From contig CAYJGG010000088.1 in assembly GCA_964369915.1 (NCBI GenBank), forward strand, positions 1 through 5,908: a stretch of 5,908 nucleotides of DNA, read 5' to 3'. Every line of letters starts with the position of its first letter. The first letter of the stretch is position 1. Position numbers and translations under genes: made by a program. Source of the DNA: RGIG3102 sp964369915 (GTDB taxonomy: Bacteria > Bacillota > Clostridia > Oscillospirales > Ruminococcaceae). The notes beneath the pieces were generated by a model that had not been told where the DNA came from, did not search any database, and saw nothing but the letters and a program-made list of their open reading frames with translations. Below are positions 5,865 through 5,908 of the stretch, in pieces.

Positions 5865-5870
5865 ATTATA
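5865..5870 (-). promoter_or_regulatory. possible -10 box upstream of remA
   Basis: A perfect minus-strand TATAAT lies 23 bases upstream of the remA ATG. The best -35 candidate, TTAGAA (5890-5895), is poor and 19 bases away. Just upstream, AAAATC-AAAA-GATTTT (5872-5887) forms a 6-bp AT-rich inverted repeat running into T residues, which could instead be the weak end of an upstream transcript. In many relatives remA follows yicC/yloC in one operon, so a promoter here is uncertain. Confidence 0.3.
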
Positions 5871-5908
5871 AAAAATCTTTTGATTTTATTTCTAATTTTT
5901 CTTTTTAT

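Noticed and set aside
5872..5887. Possible terminator hairpin AAAATC-AAAA-GATTTT upstream of remA
   Set aside because: The stem is 6 bp with a single G-C pair, too weak to call as an intrinsic terminator, although T residues follow on the minus strand.
5842..5908. End of an upstream gene such as yicC/yloC
   Set aside because: One frame from the edge stays open into remA, another begins with TAA and a third reaches a TAG after four codons, but none encodes a recognisable YicC C-terminus, so no gene end can be assigned.

Overview
The window is a compact, AT-rich stretch of bacterial chromosome in which every supported gene lies on the minus strand, so it reads from right to left. The gene order remA - gmk - priA - def - fmt - (zinc peptidase) - rsmB closely matches the conserved Bacillota block known in Bacillus subtilis (yloC-remA-gmk-rpoZ-coaBC-priA-def-fmt-rsmB). 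The low GC content, the strong AAGGAGGTG-type Shine-Dalgarno sequences, and a YugP-type zinc peptidase between fmt and rsmB all point to a low-GC Clostridia-like member of the Bacillota. I cannot name a genus from the sequence.

Layout in transcription order: 5908-5842 is a short upstream region with a possible -10 box. 5841-5581 is remA (DUF370 DNA-binding regulator). 5588-5028 is gmk (guanylate kinase), overlapping the remA stop by 8 bases. 5009-2787 is priA (replication restart helicase), 18 bases after gmk. 2786-2631 is a 156-base gap with two mutually exclusive stem-loops and a degenerate direct repeat. 2630-2103 is def (peptide deformylase). 2110-1178 is fmt (Met-tRNA formyltransferase), again with an 8-base overlap. 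1177-1084 is a short gap with a weak extended -10 candidate. 1083-388 is a membrane zinc metallopeptidase of the YugP family. 387-1 is the start of rsmB (16S rRNA m5C methyltransferase), cut off by the window edge.

The genes fall into three tightly packed groups. remA-gmk-priA combines a matrix/osmotic regulator, guanine nucleotide supply and replication restart. def-fmt is the formylation/deformylation pair of translation initiation and maturation. The peptidase-rsmB pair combines membrane proteolysis with rRNA modification. Ribosome-binding sites favour internal ATG starts over longer TTG/GTG/ATG alternatives in several genes, and these refined starts are used here.

I see no mobile element, CRISPR array, tRNA, rRNA or recognisable novel defence or metabolic system. 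This is a largely ordinary housekeeping region. The points worth a second look are the absence of rpoZ and coaBC between gmk and priA, the structured priA-def intergenic region, the paired 8-base start/stop overlaps, and some residue changes in RemA, PriA and Gmk.
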